Notes: generated from the sequence alone by a model not told the origin. A stretch of 8,844 nt of DNA from Thermoprotei archaeon (GCA_003649495.1 QMRZ01000054.1:1-8844), one strand, 5' to 3'. Numbered from the stretch's first letter, positions 1 to 5,473 are shown. Program-made: numbers and translations.

Positions 1-25
1 ACTTTAGAAACTTCCTCATGTCCAT
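1..25 (-). CDS. Possible 5' end of a gene leaving the window
   Basis: Reading the minus strand towards position 1, an ATG at 25-23 (second ATG at 19-17) opens a frame of eight codons, MDMRKFLK, which then leaves the window. A TTTAG-like AT-rich patch at about 53-62 sits 30-38 bases upstream and could be its TATA box. Nothing can be said about the product. The call rests only on a start codon, an upstream AT-rich patch and the same orientation as the preceding genes, so it is weak. Confidence 0.22.
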
Positions 26-78
26 GGCCGTTAACCCCTACACGTGGAGAACGCGCTAAAGTGGAATTAAAGCGTTAC

Positions 79-294
79 TTAACTCCCCCTCCTCAGGAGC
101 ACCCTAATGAGCTGCTTCCTCCCCACCTTAGCCTTAACAGTCCTGATGAGGCCCCAGTCAGCCAGCCTCTTAGCCATCCTCCAGGCTGAGGACCTGGGCA
201 TGCCGAGGGCCCGCCTGATCTCGTATAGGTAGGCCGCCCCACCCCTCCTCCTCAGGTAGGCTATGAAGCGCCGCTCATCCTCGTTAAGCCTCAT
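79..294 (-). CDS. Small winged-helix DNA-binding protein
   Basis: A basic protein of 71 residues whose whole length fits one winged helix-turn-helix domain: helix 1 at about 5-17 (DERRFIAYLRRRG), helix 2 at 21-30 (AYLYEIRRALG), recognition helix at about 34-46 (RSSAWRMAKRLAD), then the typical GLIRTVKAKVGRKQLIRV wing. It is probably a MarR/ArsR-like archaeal transcription factor; its target is unknown. An ATG at 312 would add six residues, but a TATA-like box at 316-327 lies only about 10 bases from that codon and about 28 bases from the ATG at 294, which favours leaderless initiation at 294. It follows the remnant of a disrupted gene on the same strand and may once have been co-oriented with it. 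Domain call is fairly sure, start less so. Confidence 0.72.
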   Translation of the reverse strand: MRLNEDERRFIAYLRRRGGAAYLYEIRRALGMPRSSAWRMAKRLADWGLIRTVKAKVGRKQLIRVLLRRGS

Positions 295-315
295 CAGGGT
301 TAACCCGCTCATCCT

Positions 316-327
316 ACATAAAAATCG
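316..327 (-). promoter_or_regulatory. TATA-like promoter of the small wHTH gene
   Basis: Minus-strand CGATTTTTATGT is the only AT-rich patch in the gap 313-359. Its centre (about 322) lies 28 bases upstream of the ATG at 294, the spacing expected for an archaeal TATA box of a leaderless transcript. Confidence 0.45.
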
Positions 328-359
328 TTCTGTTGGCTAAGCCATTTTAGGCATCAAGG

Positions 360-623
360 CTAGCACACTGAAGGATTTACAGCCCGCCTCAGGCGGGCGG
401 CTAGCGGGGGCCTAGCGTACACGAAGCGGGTGGCTCGCCCCCTCCACTCCTCAACCATCACCCACTCGCCAACCCTGCGCGCCCTCCTCAACACGCTGCA
501 TATTACCGAGAGGTCGGGAGCCCTCGCCTCCACCCCCATGAGGCGCGCCACATCCTTGCTCTTAACGACGGCCAGCGAGCCCCTATTGGAGCCTAGGATG
601 CGCTTGAGCGCGTGCAGCACAGC
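360..623 (-). pseudogene. 3' fragment of a wHTH-like host gene cut by the IS607 element
   Basis: An open frame on the minus strand (a GTG at 620 can be read as start; 86 codons to the TAG at 362-360) begins right where the mobile element ends. The same frame is closed just upstream by the tnpB stop. Joining it to the fragment at 2607-2672 across the CGTTT repeat gives one continuous frame of about 109 codons, so I read it as the 3' part of a broken gene. The pattern KSKDVARLMG, then DLSVICSVLRRA, then WVMVEEWRGRATRFVYAR resembles helix 2, helix 3 and wing of a winged helix, but I do not recognise the family. It could still be expressed as a short protein from the GTG, although no good ribosome site precedes it. 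Near its end an 8-bp inverted repeat (382-389/391-398) could form a hairpin. Confidence 0.6.
382..398. repeat. Inverted repeat near the end of the broken gene
   Basis: GCCCGCCT at 382-389 is mirrored by AGGCGGGC at 391-398 with one base between. In RNA it could fold as a 5-6 bp GC stem with a short loop. It lies inside the last codons of the broken gene; a terminator role is possible, but no T-run follows on the minus strand. Confidence 0.35.
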
Positions 624-628
624 CGTTT
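624..628. repeat. Right-end copy of the 5-bp junction repeat CGTTT
   Basis: CGTTT (AAACG in the direction of the element) directly follows the terminal hairpin of the putative omega RNA and borders host sequence. The identical 5-mer lies at 2607-2611. It may be crossover homology used by the serine recombinase, or chance plus the GG core next to it. Confidence 0.45.
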
Positions 629-830
629 GTCCCTACCGCTTCATTTTGTTTAGAGCTGTAGCATACTGTATCTGCGGTAGGGACTTCCACCTCGCCCATA
701 AGGACTTGCTTAACCCTACGGGGTCATGGGTGGCTGTCGAGCCCAACGGCACGGGGCTCCCATCTAGATCATGCCCTACGGGGCTTGGAGCGTGGCTCCC
801 ATCACCCCGTAGGGCTTTGAAAAGAAGGTT
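624..830 (-). ncRNA. Putative omega RNA (reRNA) overlapping the 3' end of tnpB
   Basis: The last 200 bases of the element, transcribed with tnpB, can form three strong stems. (1) An 11-bp perfect stem, 805-815 with 773-783 (GCCCTACGGGG/CCCCGTAGGGC), holding a nested 5-bp hairpin GGAGC-CAC-GCTCC at 787-799. (2) A 6-bp stem 754-759 with 739-744, loop 9. (3) An 11-bp perfect stem 674-684 with 629-639 (GTCCCTACCGC/GCGGTAGGGAC), loop 34, which contains the tnpB stop codon and ends at 629 next to the element boundary. A further copy of CCCCGTAGGG at 714-723 could compete for stem 1. TnpB of IS200/605 and IS607 elements is known to use an RNA from the 3' end of its own gene whose guide is the flanking host sequence. 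The 5' end is a guess. Confidence 0.6.
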
Positions 831-1931
831 CCAGCAAGCAACGACATCACGATGCCATAGTTCTCCACCCTTGGAGCACTCACCTATTCTTGAGCCGTTG
901 TTGTAGTTTACTGGAGCCTTATGTATTGGACATAGCTTTGAAGTGTTCTTCGGGTCTACAAGGATTACTGGAACGCCATACTCCCTAGCTTTTTCTTCAA
1001 TAGCTTTCTGAACGCCTCTGAAACAGGCTTGGAAAATCCTGTGGCGAAGCTGTTTATTGCTTATTCTCCTAATCATGTTGCTGGCTGGCTTCTTACCCAG
1101 CTTCTCTAGGACGATAGCATATTGCCTTTCATGAGCAGTTCTAACAATTAGATTCGCTATCTTCCACTTGATATCATTTTTCTTCTTTTTCTCCTTAAGT
1201 TTCCTTAAAACTTTCTTCTTAATCCTTGACCTCTTACCGTATAGCTTATCATACTTCTCCTGTACCTTCTTCCTACGATAGTAGTAGCCGAGAACGAGCT
1301 TCTCGGTATTAGTCTCAAAGAGGTAAGCGATACCGTCAACTAGTGTGGTAACGTTGTTCTCATTCACATCAACAGGCAGGTAGCCCCTAGGCTCGTACTC
1401 TTTGGTCTCCTTGGCGAAGGTTAGGCAGATAATTAGCTGTCTGTTTCTCTTGTCAAGCCTTATTTTGGCCTCGGAAGCTAACTTCCACTCACGATTAACG
1501 TACCTCCAGTACTGCCTATGAGGTTCAAGCTCTACCCTTACCCATCCCCTATGCGTGGCTATTCTAATAGAAGTTAAGCTATCTGGTCTCCACAGGTGGT
1601 CGTCGAGCCAAATAGAGACTTTCCTAACCTCTGGGTACTCTCTCTTGGCTAGACCGCGCTTCTTTAGCCTCAGGAAGCTCTTAACCCTAGCGGAAGCATC
1701 CTGACATGCTGTGTAGACGTAATGAGATGGTAGTTGAGGATATAAGCTCCTCATCTTGTGGTACTTCAAAGCCTTGAGCTTAGTGAAGCTCTTGACCTCG
1801 CTTCTAACAGCATAGAGAACTAGTTGCTCAACCATGTTACGATACATACCCTCAAGCTCAACGAAGGCCCTAAACACCTTTCTTGATAGTTTTACGCTCT
1901 TGATAAGAACTGTCCTTAATACTCTAGTCAT
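633..1931 (-). CDS. tnpB: TnpB RNA-guided endonuclease of IS607 element
   Basis: A protein of 432 residues from the ATG at 1931. That ATG has AGGAGG nine bases upstream and overlaps the tnpA stop by 8 bases; a TTG at 1940 would sit on the ribosome site itself. It has an N-terminal basic region, then a split RuvC fold: Asp188 in PVDVNENNVTTLVDG, Glu276 in AIVLEKLGK, Asp362 in LWHRDVVACWNL. The zinc-finger segment between the last two reads CPIH (Cys334, His337) and CSKGGELWH (Cys352), so the usual fourth cysteine is a glycine. A C-terminal tail GDGSHAPSP... to SLWARWKSL follows, which I recall from crenarchaeal TnpB relatives. Its known role in this family is cutting DNA matching the element-derived guide, aiding retention of the element. 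All catalytic acids are present, so it is probably active. Its last 60 codons double as omega RNA. Confidence 0.9.
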   Translation of the reverse strand: MTRVLRTVLIKSVKLSRKVFRAFVELEGMYRNMVEQLVLYAVRSEVKSFTKLKALKYHKMRSLYPQLPSHYVYTACQDASARVKSFLRLKKRGLAKREYPEVRKVSIWLDDHLWRPDSLTSIRIATHRGWVRVELEPHRQYWRYVNREWKLASEAKIRLDKRNRQLIICLTFAKETKEYEPRGYLPVDVNENNVTTLVDGIAYLFETNTEKLVLGYYYRRKKVQEKYDKLYGKRSRIKKKVLRKLKEKKKKNDIKWKIANLIVRTAHERQYAIVLEKLGKKPASNMIRRISNKQLRHRIFQACFRGVQKAIEEKAREYGVPVILVDPKNTSKLCPIHKAPVNYNNGSRIGECSKGGELWHRDVVACWNLLFKALRGDGSHAPSPVGHDLDGSPVPLGSTATHDPVGLSKSLWARWKSLPQIQYATALNKMKR

Positions 1932-2562
1932 TCTTCTCAACCTCCTCTAGAAGCTTCTTAAAGCCCAGAACTAACCTCTTCTTCTTATGACTCCTCATAC
2001 CGTAAAGTTTACCAGCAAATGAGGTAACTATCGTTAACAAGTCTTCAACCAATTCTTGATAAGCATCTTTAGGCTCTTCACCATAAATAACTTCTATTCT
2101 AACGCCATACTGCCTAAAGAAGTATTCTAAGTACTCAAAGCCGAATCTCGTTAATCTATCTTTGTAGGTAACTACAATTTCATCTATTTGCTTATTCACT
2201 ACATAGTTAAAGAGCTTCAACAACCCTCTACGATTAATCTTAAGTCCACTGGCTACATCGCTAAGTACATCAACCACCTTGTATCCCTTAGCTGAACAGT
2301 ACTGGGTAAGGTACTGTACCTGTCTTTCAAGATCTTTCTTCTGGTCTGAGGAGCTAACACGGGCATAAATAACTGCTCTAACCTCTCTAGCTTCTGCTTT
2401 CCCACATATGATCCTTTCAACCTCGCTCTCTGGAATCATCCACCTACCAGTGGGTGTCTTTACCGCTCTAATTTTACCAGAGTAAATCCACCTCTTTAGA
2501 GTAATGAAGCTAATGCCAAGACGCTTACATACTTCCCTCGGTGGTAGCAACCTCTCTGTCAT
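1924..2562 (-). CDS. tnpA: IS607-family serine recombinase TnpA
   Basis: 212 residues from an ATG preceded by CGGAG. An N-terminal MerR-like helix-turn-helix (about 5-50, LLPPREVCKRLGISFITLKRW, then TGRWMIPESEVER) is followed by a serine-recombinase catalytic domain (about 62-190). The signature YARVSSSDQKKDLERQ places the nucleophile at Ser70 with Arg68, and KDRLTRFG (134-141) supplies the second arginine motif. The order DNA-binding then catalytic is specific for IS607 TnpA and opposite to resolvases. The protein moves the element by double-strand exchange through a circular intermediate. Length is normal and no frame break is seen. Its stop overlaps the tnpB start, so the two are probably translationally coupled. 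Confidence 0.93.
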   Translation of the reverse strand: MTERLLPPREVCKRLGISFITLKRWIYSGKIRAVKTPTGRWMIPESEVERIICGKAEAREVRAVIYARVSSSDQKKDLERQVQYLTQYCSAKGYKVVDVLSDVASGLKINRRGLLKLFNYVVNKQIDEIVVTYKDRLTRFGFEYLEYFFRQYGVRIEVIYGEEPKDAYQELVEDLLTIVTSFAGKLYGMRSHKKKRLVLGFKKLLEEVEKND

Positions 2563-2583
2563 CTGCTATTCTCCGATACAAAA

Positions 2584-2592
2584 AGATATAGT
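2584..2592 (-). promoter_or_regulatory. Likely tnpA promoter
   Basis: Minus-strand ACTATATCT, centre about 2588, lies 26 bases upstream of the tnpA ATG. A second AT-rich patch, TTTAAGTA, at about 2597-2604 would give a short leader that includes the GGAG site. Either could be the TATA box. Confidence 0.45.
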
Positions 2593-2606
2593 TTGAAATA
2601 CTTAAA

Positions 2607-2611
2607 CGTTT
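2607..2611. repeat. Left-end copy of the 5-bp junction repeat CGTTT
   Basis: CGTTT at the tnpA side of the element, forming part of the palindrome AAACGTTT (2604-2611). Host coding sequence starts immediately outside it. Paired with the copy at 624-628. Confidence 0.45.
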
Positions 2612-2672
2612 CCGCCCCCTCCACAGACCTCCCATCCATGTCGAGGAGCCTGCGCCTGTGCCGCGCGCCCAT
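2607..2672 (-). pseudogene. 5' fragment of the host gene split by the IS607 element
   Basis: Minus-strand ATG at 2672-2670 has GGAGGG nearby (minus strand, about 8 bases upstream). It opens a frame of 22 codons, MGARHRRRLLD then MDGRSVEGAET, up to the end of the CGTTT junction. A second in-frame ATG lies at 2639. Removing the element joins this frame to the one at 360-623: GAA ACG | GCT GTG CTG CAC. With the alternative GG junction the join is GCG GCT GTG, also in frame and two codons shorter. The frame is continuous, has a promoter on one side and a stop on the other, and lies beside a divergent transporter gene, so I infer a real gene of about 107-109 codons, possibly a regulator of that transporter, now inactivated. 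Confidence 0.55.
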
Positions 2673-2698
2673 GAGCCCCTCCCTCCTCTACGCGGGCA

Positions 2699-2706
2699 CT
2701 TTAAAG
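2699..2706 (-). promoter_or_regulatory. TATA-like box of the broken host gene
   Basis: The palindrome CTTTAAAG lies about 30 bases upstream of the ATG at 2672 on the minus strand, so transcription would start about 4 bases before that codon. It shares the 2673-2762 gap with the divergent transporter promoter. Confidence 0.4.
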
Positions 2707-2732
2707 CTCGAAAGCGGGCGGCGGGGGTCAAG

Positions 2733-2740
2733 CTTATTTA
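2733..2740 (+). promoter_or_regulatory. TATA-like box of the MFS transporter gene
   Basis: CTTATTTA, centre about 2737, is 26 bases upstream of the GTG at 2763, as for a leaderless archaeal transcript. It is the main reason for choosing that GTG over the longer frame that starts at 2658. Confidence 0.5.
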
Positions 2741-2762
2741 TGCGCGAGGCGCGGGGACCGCC

Positions 2763-3929
2763 GTGGGGGTTAAAAGGCCGGGCTACAGGAATGTCGTGGC
2801 TCTCGGCTTCGTGAGCTTCTTCACGGACATGTCCACTGAGATGATACTCGGGGTCCTGCCCGTCTACCTCGTGGAGGAGCTGGGCGCCACGAGGGCTGTG
2901 CTGGGCGTAATAGAGGGCCTGGCTGAGCTCAGCAACTACGTGTTCAGGATGATATCCGGCGCCGTATCCGATAAGGTGGGGAGGAGGAAGCCCTTCGTCT
3001 TCGCAGGCTACCTGATATCCAGCGTGGCGAAGCCGCTCTTCGCAGTCGCCACCTCGTGGCTCGACGCGCTCATCGTCAGGGTGATGGACAGGGTGGGGAA
3101 GGGCGTCAGGACTTCCCCCAGGGATGCGCTGATAAGCCAGTCGATAAGGGAGGAGGAGGCTGGCAAGGCCTTCGGCATACACAGGACTCTTGACCAGCTG
3201 GGCGCGGTGCTGGGCCCCCTGCTCGCCTTCATCCTAATACCCCTGGTCGGCGTCAGGATGGTGTTCATAGCCTCCTTCATCCCAGCCCTGGTCGCCCTAG
3301 CCGTGCTCGCGGCCCTGGTAGTCGAGGTTAGGACCCCGCCTAGGGAGTCGAGGCCCCTCGAGGGGCTCGGCAGGGTGGTGAGGGGCAAGTTCCTATGCCT
3401 GCTCGTCGCCCTGGCGCTGTTCAACCTTGGAGCCTACAACTTCTCCTTCGTGCTGGTGAGGGCTAGGGAGATGGGAGTCGCGGTGCTGGCGGCGCCCCTC
3501 GTCTACATGCTCCTGAACTTGACGCACACCGCGATGGGCGTGCCCTCAGGCCTGCTGGCGGACAGGGTGGGGAGGGAGAAGACGCTGCTGCTCTCAATGC
3601 TGGTCTTCGCAGCCACCTCCCTCATGCTCGCCTACCTCACGGGGGGCTGGGCCTACGGGATCGCCATAGCCCTAGCCTTCGGCGCCTTCCAGGGGATATA
3701 CGACACCGTGTCCAGGGCGGTGGTGCCCCGCTACGTGCCTGAGGAGCTGAGGGGCACTGCCTATGGCGCGTACTACCTGGTGGTGGGCGCATCCATGCTG
3801 ACCGGCATGTCGATAATCGGCGCGCTCTGGGACTCCATGGGGAGGGTCACCGCCTTCACCTACAGCGCCTGCCTAGCCCTGGTGAGCGCCGCCCTCCTGT
3901 ACGCCACAGTAGTTAAGTCCAGCTCCTGA
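2763..3929 (+). CDS. Major facilitator superfamily transporter
   Basis: 388 residues from the GTG at 2763, an integral membrane protein with about 12 hydrophobic segments arranged in two halves around a charged loop at about 190-208. The MFS cytoplasmic loop motif is clear at 66-77 (GAVSDKVGRRKP) and repeated in the second half at 263-272 (GLLADRVGRE). The segment DRVGKGVRTSPRDALI (109-124) and the following GKAFGIHRTLDQLGAVLGPL (134-153) are typical of a prokaryotic MFS subgroup usually annotated as drug or metabolite efflux proteins; the substrate cannot be read from the sequence. The longer frame from 2658 would add 35 residues without hydrophobic or conserved character and would begin upstream of the TATA box. 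It is divergent from the gene broken by the IS element, which may have been its regulator. Confidence 0.88.
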   Translation: MGVKRPGYRNVVALGFVSFFTDMSTEMILGVLPVYLVEELGATRAVLGVIEGLAELSNYVFRMISGAVSDKVGRRKPFVFAGYLISSVAKPLFAVATSWLDALIVRVMDRVGKGVRTSPRDALISQSIREEEAGKAFGIHRTLDQLGAVLGPLLAFILIPLVGVRMVFIASFIPALVALAVLAALVVEVRTPPRESRPLEGLGRVVRGKFLCLLVALALFNLGAYNFSFVLVRAREMGVAVLAAPLVYMLLNLTHTAMGVPSGLLADRVGREKTLLLSMLVFAATSLMLAYLTGGWAYGIAIALAFGAFQGIYDTVSRAVVPRYVPEELRGTAYGAYYLVVGASMLTGMSIIGALWDSMGRVTAFTYSACLALVSAALLYATVVKSSS

Positions 3930-4059
3930 AACTAGGCTCATAGCGTGTCCGTTAGCGTATCGCCGCCCCGTGTGCGGCCTTCTCTGGAGGTGATGTAACC
4001 TCACGGCGGAGCCTTCTCCCCTGACCACCCTTATTACCTAGTTCACCTAGATTACCCTG
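3930..4059. other. Structured intergenic region
   Basis: No gene is seen between the transporter and the RHH gene. The region can fold: GAGGT (3987-3991) pairs with ACCTC (3998-4002), and CGCCG (3961-3965) can pair with CGGCG (4004-4008). Within it GGAGGTGAT (3986-3994) is a perfect complement of the usual archaeal 16S 3' end, but the frame that follows is only GTG ATG TAA (3990-3998). Confidence 0.4.
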
Positions 4060-4068
4060 ATGACCCTG
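4024..4068 (+). repeat. Five imperfect 9-bp tandem repeats over promoter and start of the RHH gene
   Basis: Units start at 4024, 4033, 4042, 4051 and 4060 in strict 9-base phase. The last four are ATTACCTAG, TTCACCTAG, ATTACCCTG and ATGACCCTG; the first (ACCACCCTT) is weaker. The central ACC is constant. The last unit contains the ATG start codon and the second and third units lie at the expected transcription start. RHH proteins commonly bind tandem short repeats in their own promoter, so this is a plausible autoregulatory operator. Confidence 0.5.
4029..4037 (+). promoter_or_regulatory. TATA-like box of the RHH/protease operon
   Basis: CCTTATTAC, centre about 4033, lies 26-27 bases before the ATG at 4060, as for leaderless transcription. 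No ribosome site precedes that ATG, which agrees. Confidence 0.4.
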
Positions 4069-4431
4069 GTGGTTAAGAAGGTGGATGAGAGGAAGCTGAG
4101 GGAGTTTAAGGCCGAGGCCGTGAGGAGGGGGCTCACGCTGTCTCAGGCGATTGAGGAGGCGATAGACCTGTGGCTCTCCTACAGGCCGCTCCGGGGTGAG
4201 GCTGACGCGGATAACGCGGCGTACGTGAGGGAGAGGAGGAGGCTTGAGGCGTACCGGGGGATGTATGCGGTATTCGCTCACGGCCGCTTCATAGGCGCGT
4301 ACAGAACGCTAGAGGAGGTTACAGCTGCGCTGAGAGCGCTGAGCCCCAGGCCCAGGCACGCGGTAGTCGTCAAGGTTGGCGAGGATGAGGGGGGTGAGCT
4401 GGAGTGGTGGGGAGGCTCTATGAGGCCATGA
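4060..4431 (+). CDS. Ribbon-helix-helix protein with DUF5678-like C-terminal domain
   Basis: 123 residues. Residues 1-45 (LVVKKVDERKLREFKAEAVRRGLTLSQAIEEAIDLWL, written here in pattern: strand, helix, turn RRGLT, helix) are a ribbon-helix-helix DNA-binding domain of the CopG/antitoxin type. After a charged linker, residues about 67-110 (YAVFAHGRFIGAYRTLEEV, then PRHAVVVKVGEDE) match the pattern of DUF5678, a small archaeal domain often found at the end of antitoxin-like proteins. It ends in EWWGGSMRP. The stop overlaps the next start (ATGA), so the two genes form one translationally coupled unit. By analogy with antitoxins it may bind its partner and repress its own promoter, where tandem repeats are present. 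The RHH call is good; the role in a toxin-antitoxin-like pair is inference. Confidence 0.75.
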   Translation: MTLVVKKVDERKLREFKAEAVRRGLTLSQAIEEAIDLWLSYRPLRGEADADNAAYVRERRRLEAYRGMYAVFAHGRFIGAYRTLEEVTAALRALSPRPRHAVVVKVGEDEGGELEWWGGSMRP

Positions 4432-4829
4432 ACTGCTATGAGTACAGGCGCGGAGCCCTACACGAGTACCCAGTACTCAGAGTGAGGCTACATAACCTCT
4501 TGGGCGAGGAGCTAGACCTCGAGCTGCCCATCGACACGGGCTTTGAGGGCTCAATATTGTTAGATCACGAGACCTACGAGTTCTTCATGGTAGGCGAGCT
4601 GCCCCGCAGCGCGTGGAGGACGTACCGCACCCTAGTAGGCCCCATACCCATGAGGACGGCGCGCGCAATAGCGGTAATCGGGGATGAGAAATTTGAGGTG
4701 CTCGTAGAGACCCCCCTCTACGGGGGCGGTAAACGGCTTATGGGGCGAGAGCTCCTGAATAAGCTCGTCCTAGTGCTGGACGGCCCGCTAAAGCGCTCTT
4801 GCGTGGCTAGGAGGCGGGAGCCAGCCTAG
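4428..4829 (+). CDS. Single-domain retropepsin-like aspartic protease
   Basis: 133 residues from the ATG at 4428, chosen because it overlaps the upstream stop as ATGA and has GAGG just before it; a GTG at 4404 would add eight residues. The catalytic motif is IDTGFEGSILLD (Asp36-Thr37-Gly38), and the second half carries the family pattern LMGRELLNKLVLVLDG (104-119), with a VETPLYGGGK loop before it. One active-site motif and this length are typical of clan AA proteases that work as homodimers, like retroviral proteases. There is no signal peptide or membrane segment, so it should be cytoplasmic. Its substrate is unknown; the coupled RHH/DUF5678 protein is the obvious candidate partner or substrate. 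Family call is firm, biology is open. Confidence 0.78.
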   Translation: MNCYEYRRGALHEYPVLRVRLHNLLGEELDLELPIDTGFEGSILLDHETYEFFMVGELPRSAWRTYRTLVGPIPMRTARAIAVIGDEKFEVLVETPLYGGGKRLMGRELLNKLVLVLDGPLKRSCVARRREPA

Positions 4830-4866
4830 CTGTTCACGGCTACCGCTCCCGTAGTTAAGAGGGCGG

Positions 4867-5337
4867 CTAAGGGCTTGAAGAGAGAGCCTCGTGGACCAGC
4901 TGGGCCAGCACATCTCTCTTCACGGCAGCTGCCTCATCGAGCACCCTGGAGACGTGCTCCTCGAGGACCTTCCTCACGTCAAGCCCCATCTTGAGGTACC
5001 TCTTCGCCTGAGCTACTATGGCCAGCTCGTGGGCAATCCTCGCGACCCTCGCCTCCAGGCTAGCCGCTTCCTCGAACTCCTTTCTAGCCCTTTCCAGGCT
5101 CTGCGACGCGTCTCCAAGCTCGTGAGCTAGAGTCAGCAGGAGCGTCCTGCCGATGTCGCAGTCCAGAGCCTTAGCCAGCCTAAGGGCTATCAACGTCTCC
5201 TCAACCACGTGTGCGCTCAAAGCCTCCAACAAGGGCGGCGGCACACCTCTCCCAAGCCAAACCCTATTAACCTCAGCCTTCAACACCCCGATTAATTTGA
5301 GGAACTCCTCCACACAGGCTAGAGCCAGTTGCTCCAA
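4867..5337 (-). CDS. Divergent HD-domain protein (YfbR/HDDC2-like)
   Basis: 156 residues, mainly helical. The order fits the HD hydrolases of the YfbR/HDDC2 (COG1896) type: an N-terminal helix ending in LKAEVNRVWLGRGVP (like LKR.KRTGW..RGV), then the first metal histidine His43 in SAHVVEETLIALRLA, the HD position at AHELGD (His72), and a later helix RIAHELAIVAQAKRYLKMG (100-118). The usual residues are altered: HDxxE reads HELGD (Glu73 and Asp76 swapped), and the last metal Asp is replaced by His103. Family members remove phosphate from deoxynucleotides; whether this one does is doubtful. The start is a TTG (5337), as the frame is closed by TAA nine bases upstream and the N-terminus matches the family from there. 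It lies downstream of tRNA-Leu on the same strand and converges with the protease gene. Confidence 0.6.
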   Translation of the reverse strand: MEQLALACVEEFLKLIGVLKAEVNRVWLGRGVPPPLLEALSAHVVEETLIALRLAKALDCDIGRTLLLTLAHELGDASQSLERARKEFEEAASLEARVARIAHELAIVAQAKRYLKMGLDVRKVLEEHVSRVLDEAAAVKRDVLAQLVHEALSSSP

Positions 5338-5473
5338 ATTTCGTTACCGCCGTCCATCCATGTCGATGACATACAAATCGGAATGACATATCCTGTAGCT
5401 GGCATGAAGACACATGTTGGGGAAGGCCACCCTCATGTCCGCGGCAGGCGGGGACAGGCCATTAACAGATCCG

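Larger units (their letters stand above)
624..2611 (-). mobile_element. IS607-family insertion sequence (tnpA + tnpB)
   Basis: The unit carries a MerR-like/serine-recombinase tnpA overlapping tnpB, the defining layout of IS607. It is visibly richer in A and T than the GC-rich genes around it, which fits acquisition. No terminal inverted repeats are seen, as usual for the family. The 5-mer CGTTT occurs at 624-628 and 2607-2611; cutting out one copy plus the unit between them rejoins the flanking host sequence in frame. A GG dinucleotide pair (CC on the plus strand at 623-624 and 2612-2613) is an alternative junction that also restores the frame; GG is the classical IS607 target. The ends are therefore known to within a few bases. 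Both genes look intact. Confidence 0.8.

Noticed and set aside
430..906. Plus-strand open frame of 158 codons across the end of tnpB and the broken gene
   Set aside because: It is antisense to tnpB and host coding sequence, crosses the element boundary and has no protein-like pattern.
624..2611. Terminal inverted repeats of the insertion sequence
   Set aside because: None is found; IS607 elements lack them. The 11-bp inverted repeat at 629-684 lies at one end only and is better explained as RNA structure.
2658..2762. Longer N-terminus of the MFS transporter from ATG 2658
   Set aside because: It would start upstream of the TATA-like box and adds arginine- and proline-rich residues without family character.
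2688..3424. Long minus-strand frames opposite the transporter gene
   Set aside because: They mirror the GC-rich codon bias of the real gene and have no recognisable domain.
5338..5360. Upstream extension of the HD-like gene (ATG GAT GGA CGG CGG TAA) suggesting an early stop mutation
   Set aside because: The family N-terminus fits from the TTG at 5337, so no lost residues need to be assumed.
2632..5366. 13-mer CCATCCATGTCGA present at 2632-2644 and 5354-5366, each near the start of a minus-strand gene
   Set aside because: About one chance 13-base match is expected in a window this size, and the flanks do not agree.
14..5440. 10-mer CCTCATGTCC at 14-23 and again at about 5430-5440, with GGCC(A/G)TTAAC downstream of each
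   Set aside because: A 10-base match is common by chance in this length and the spacing to the second motif differs.
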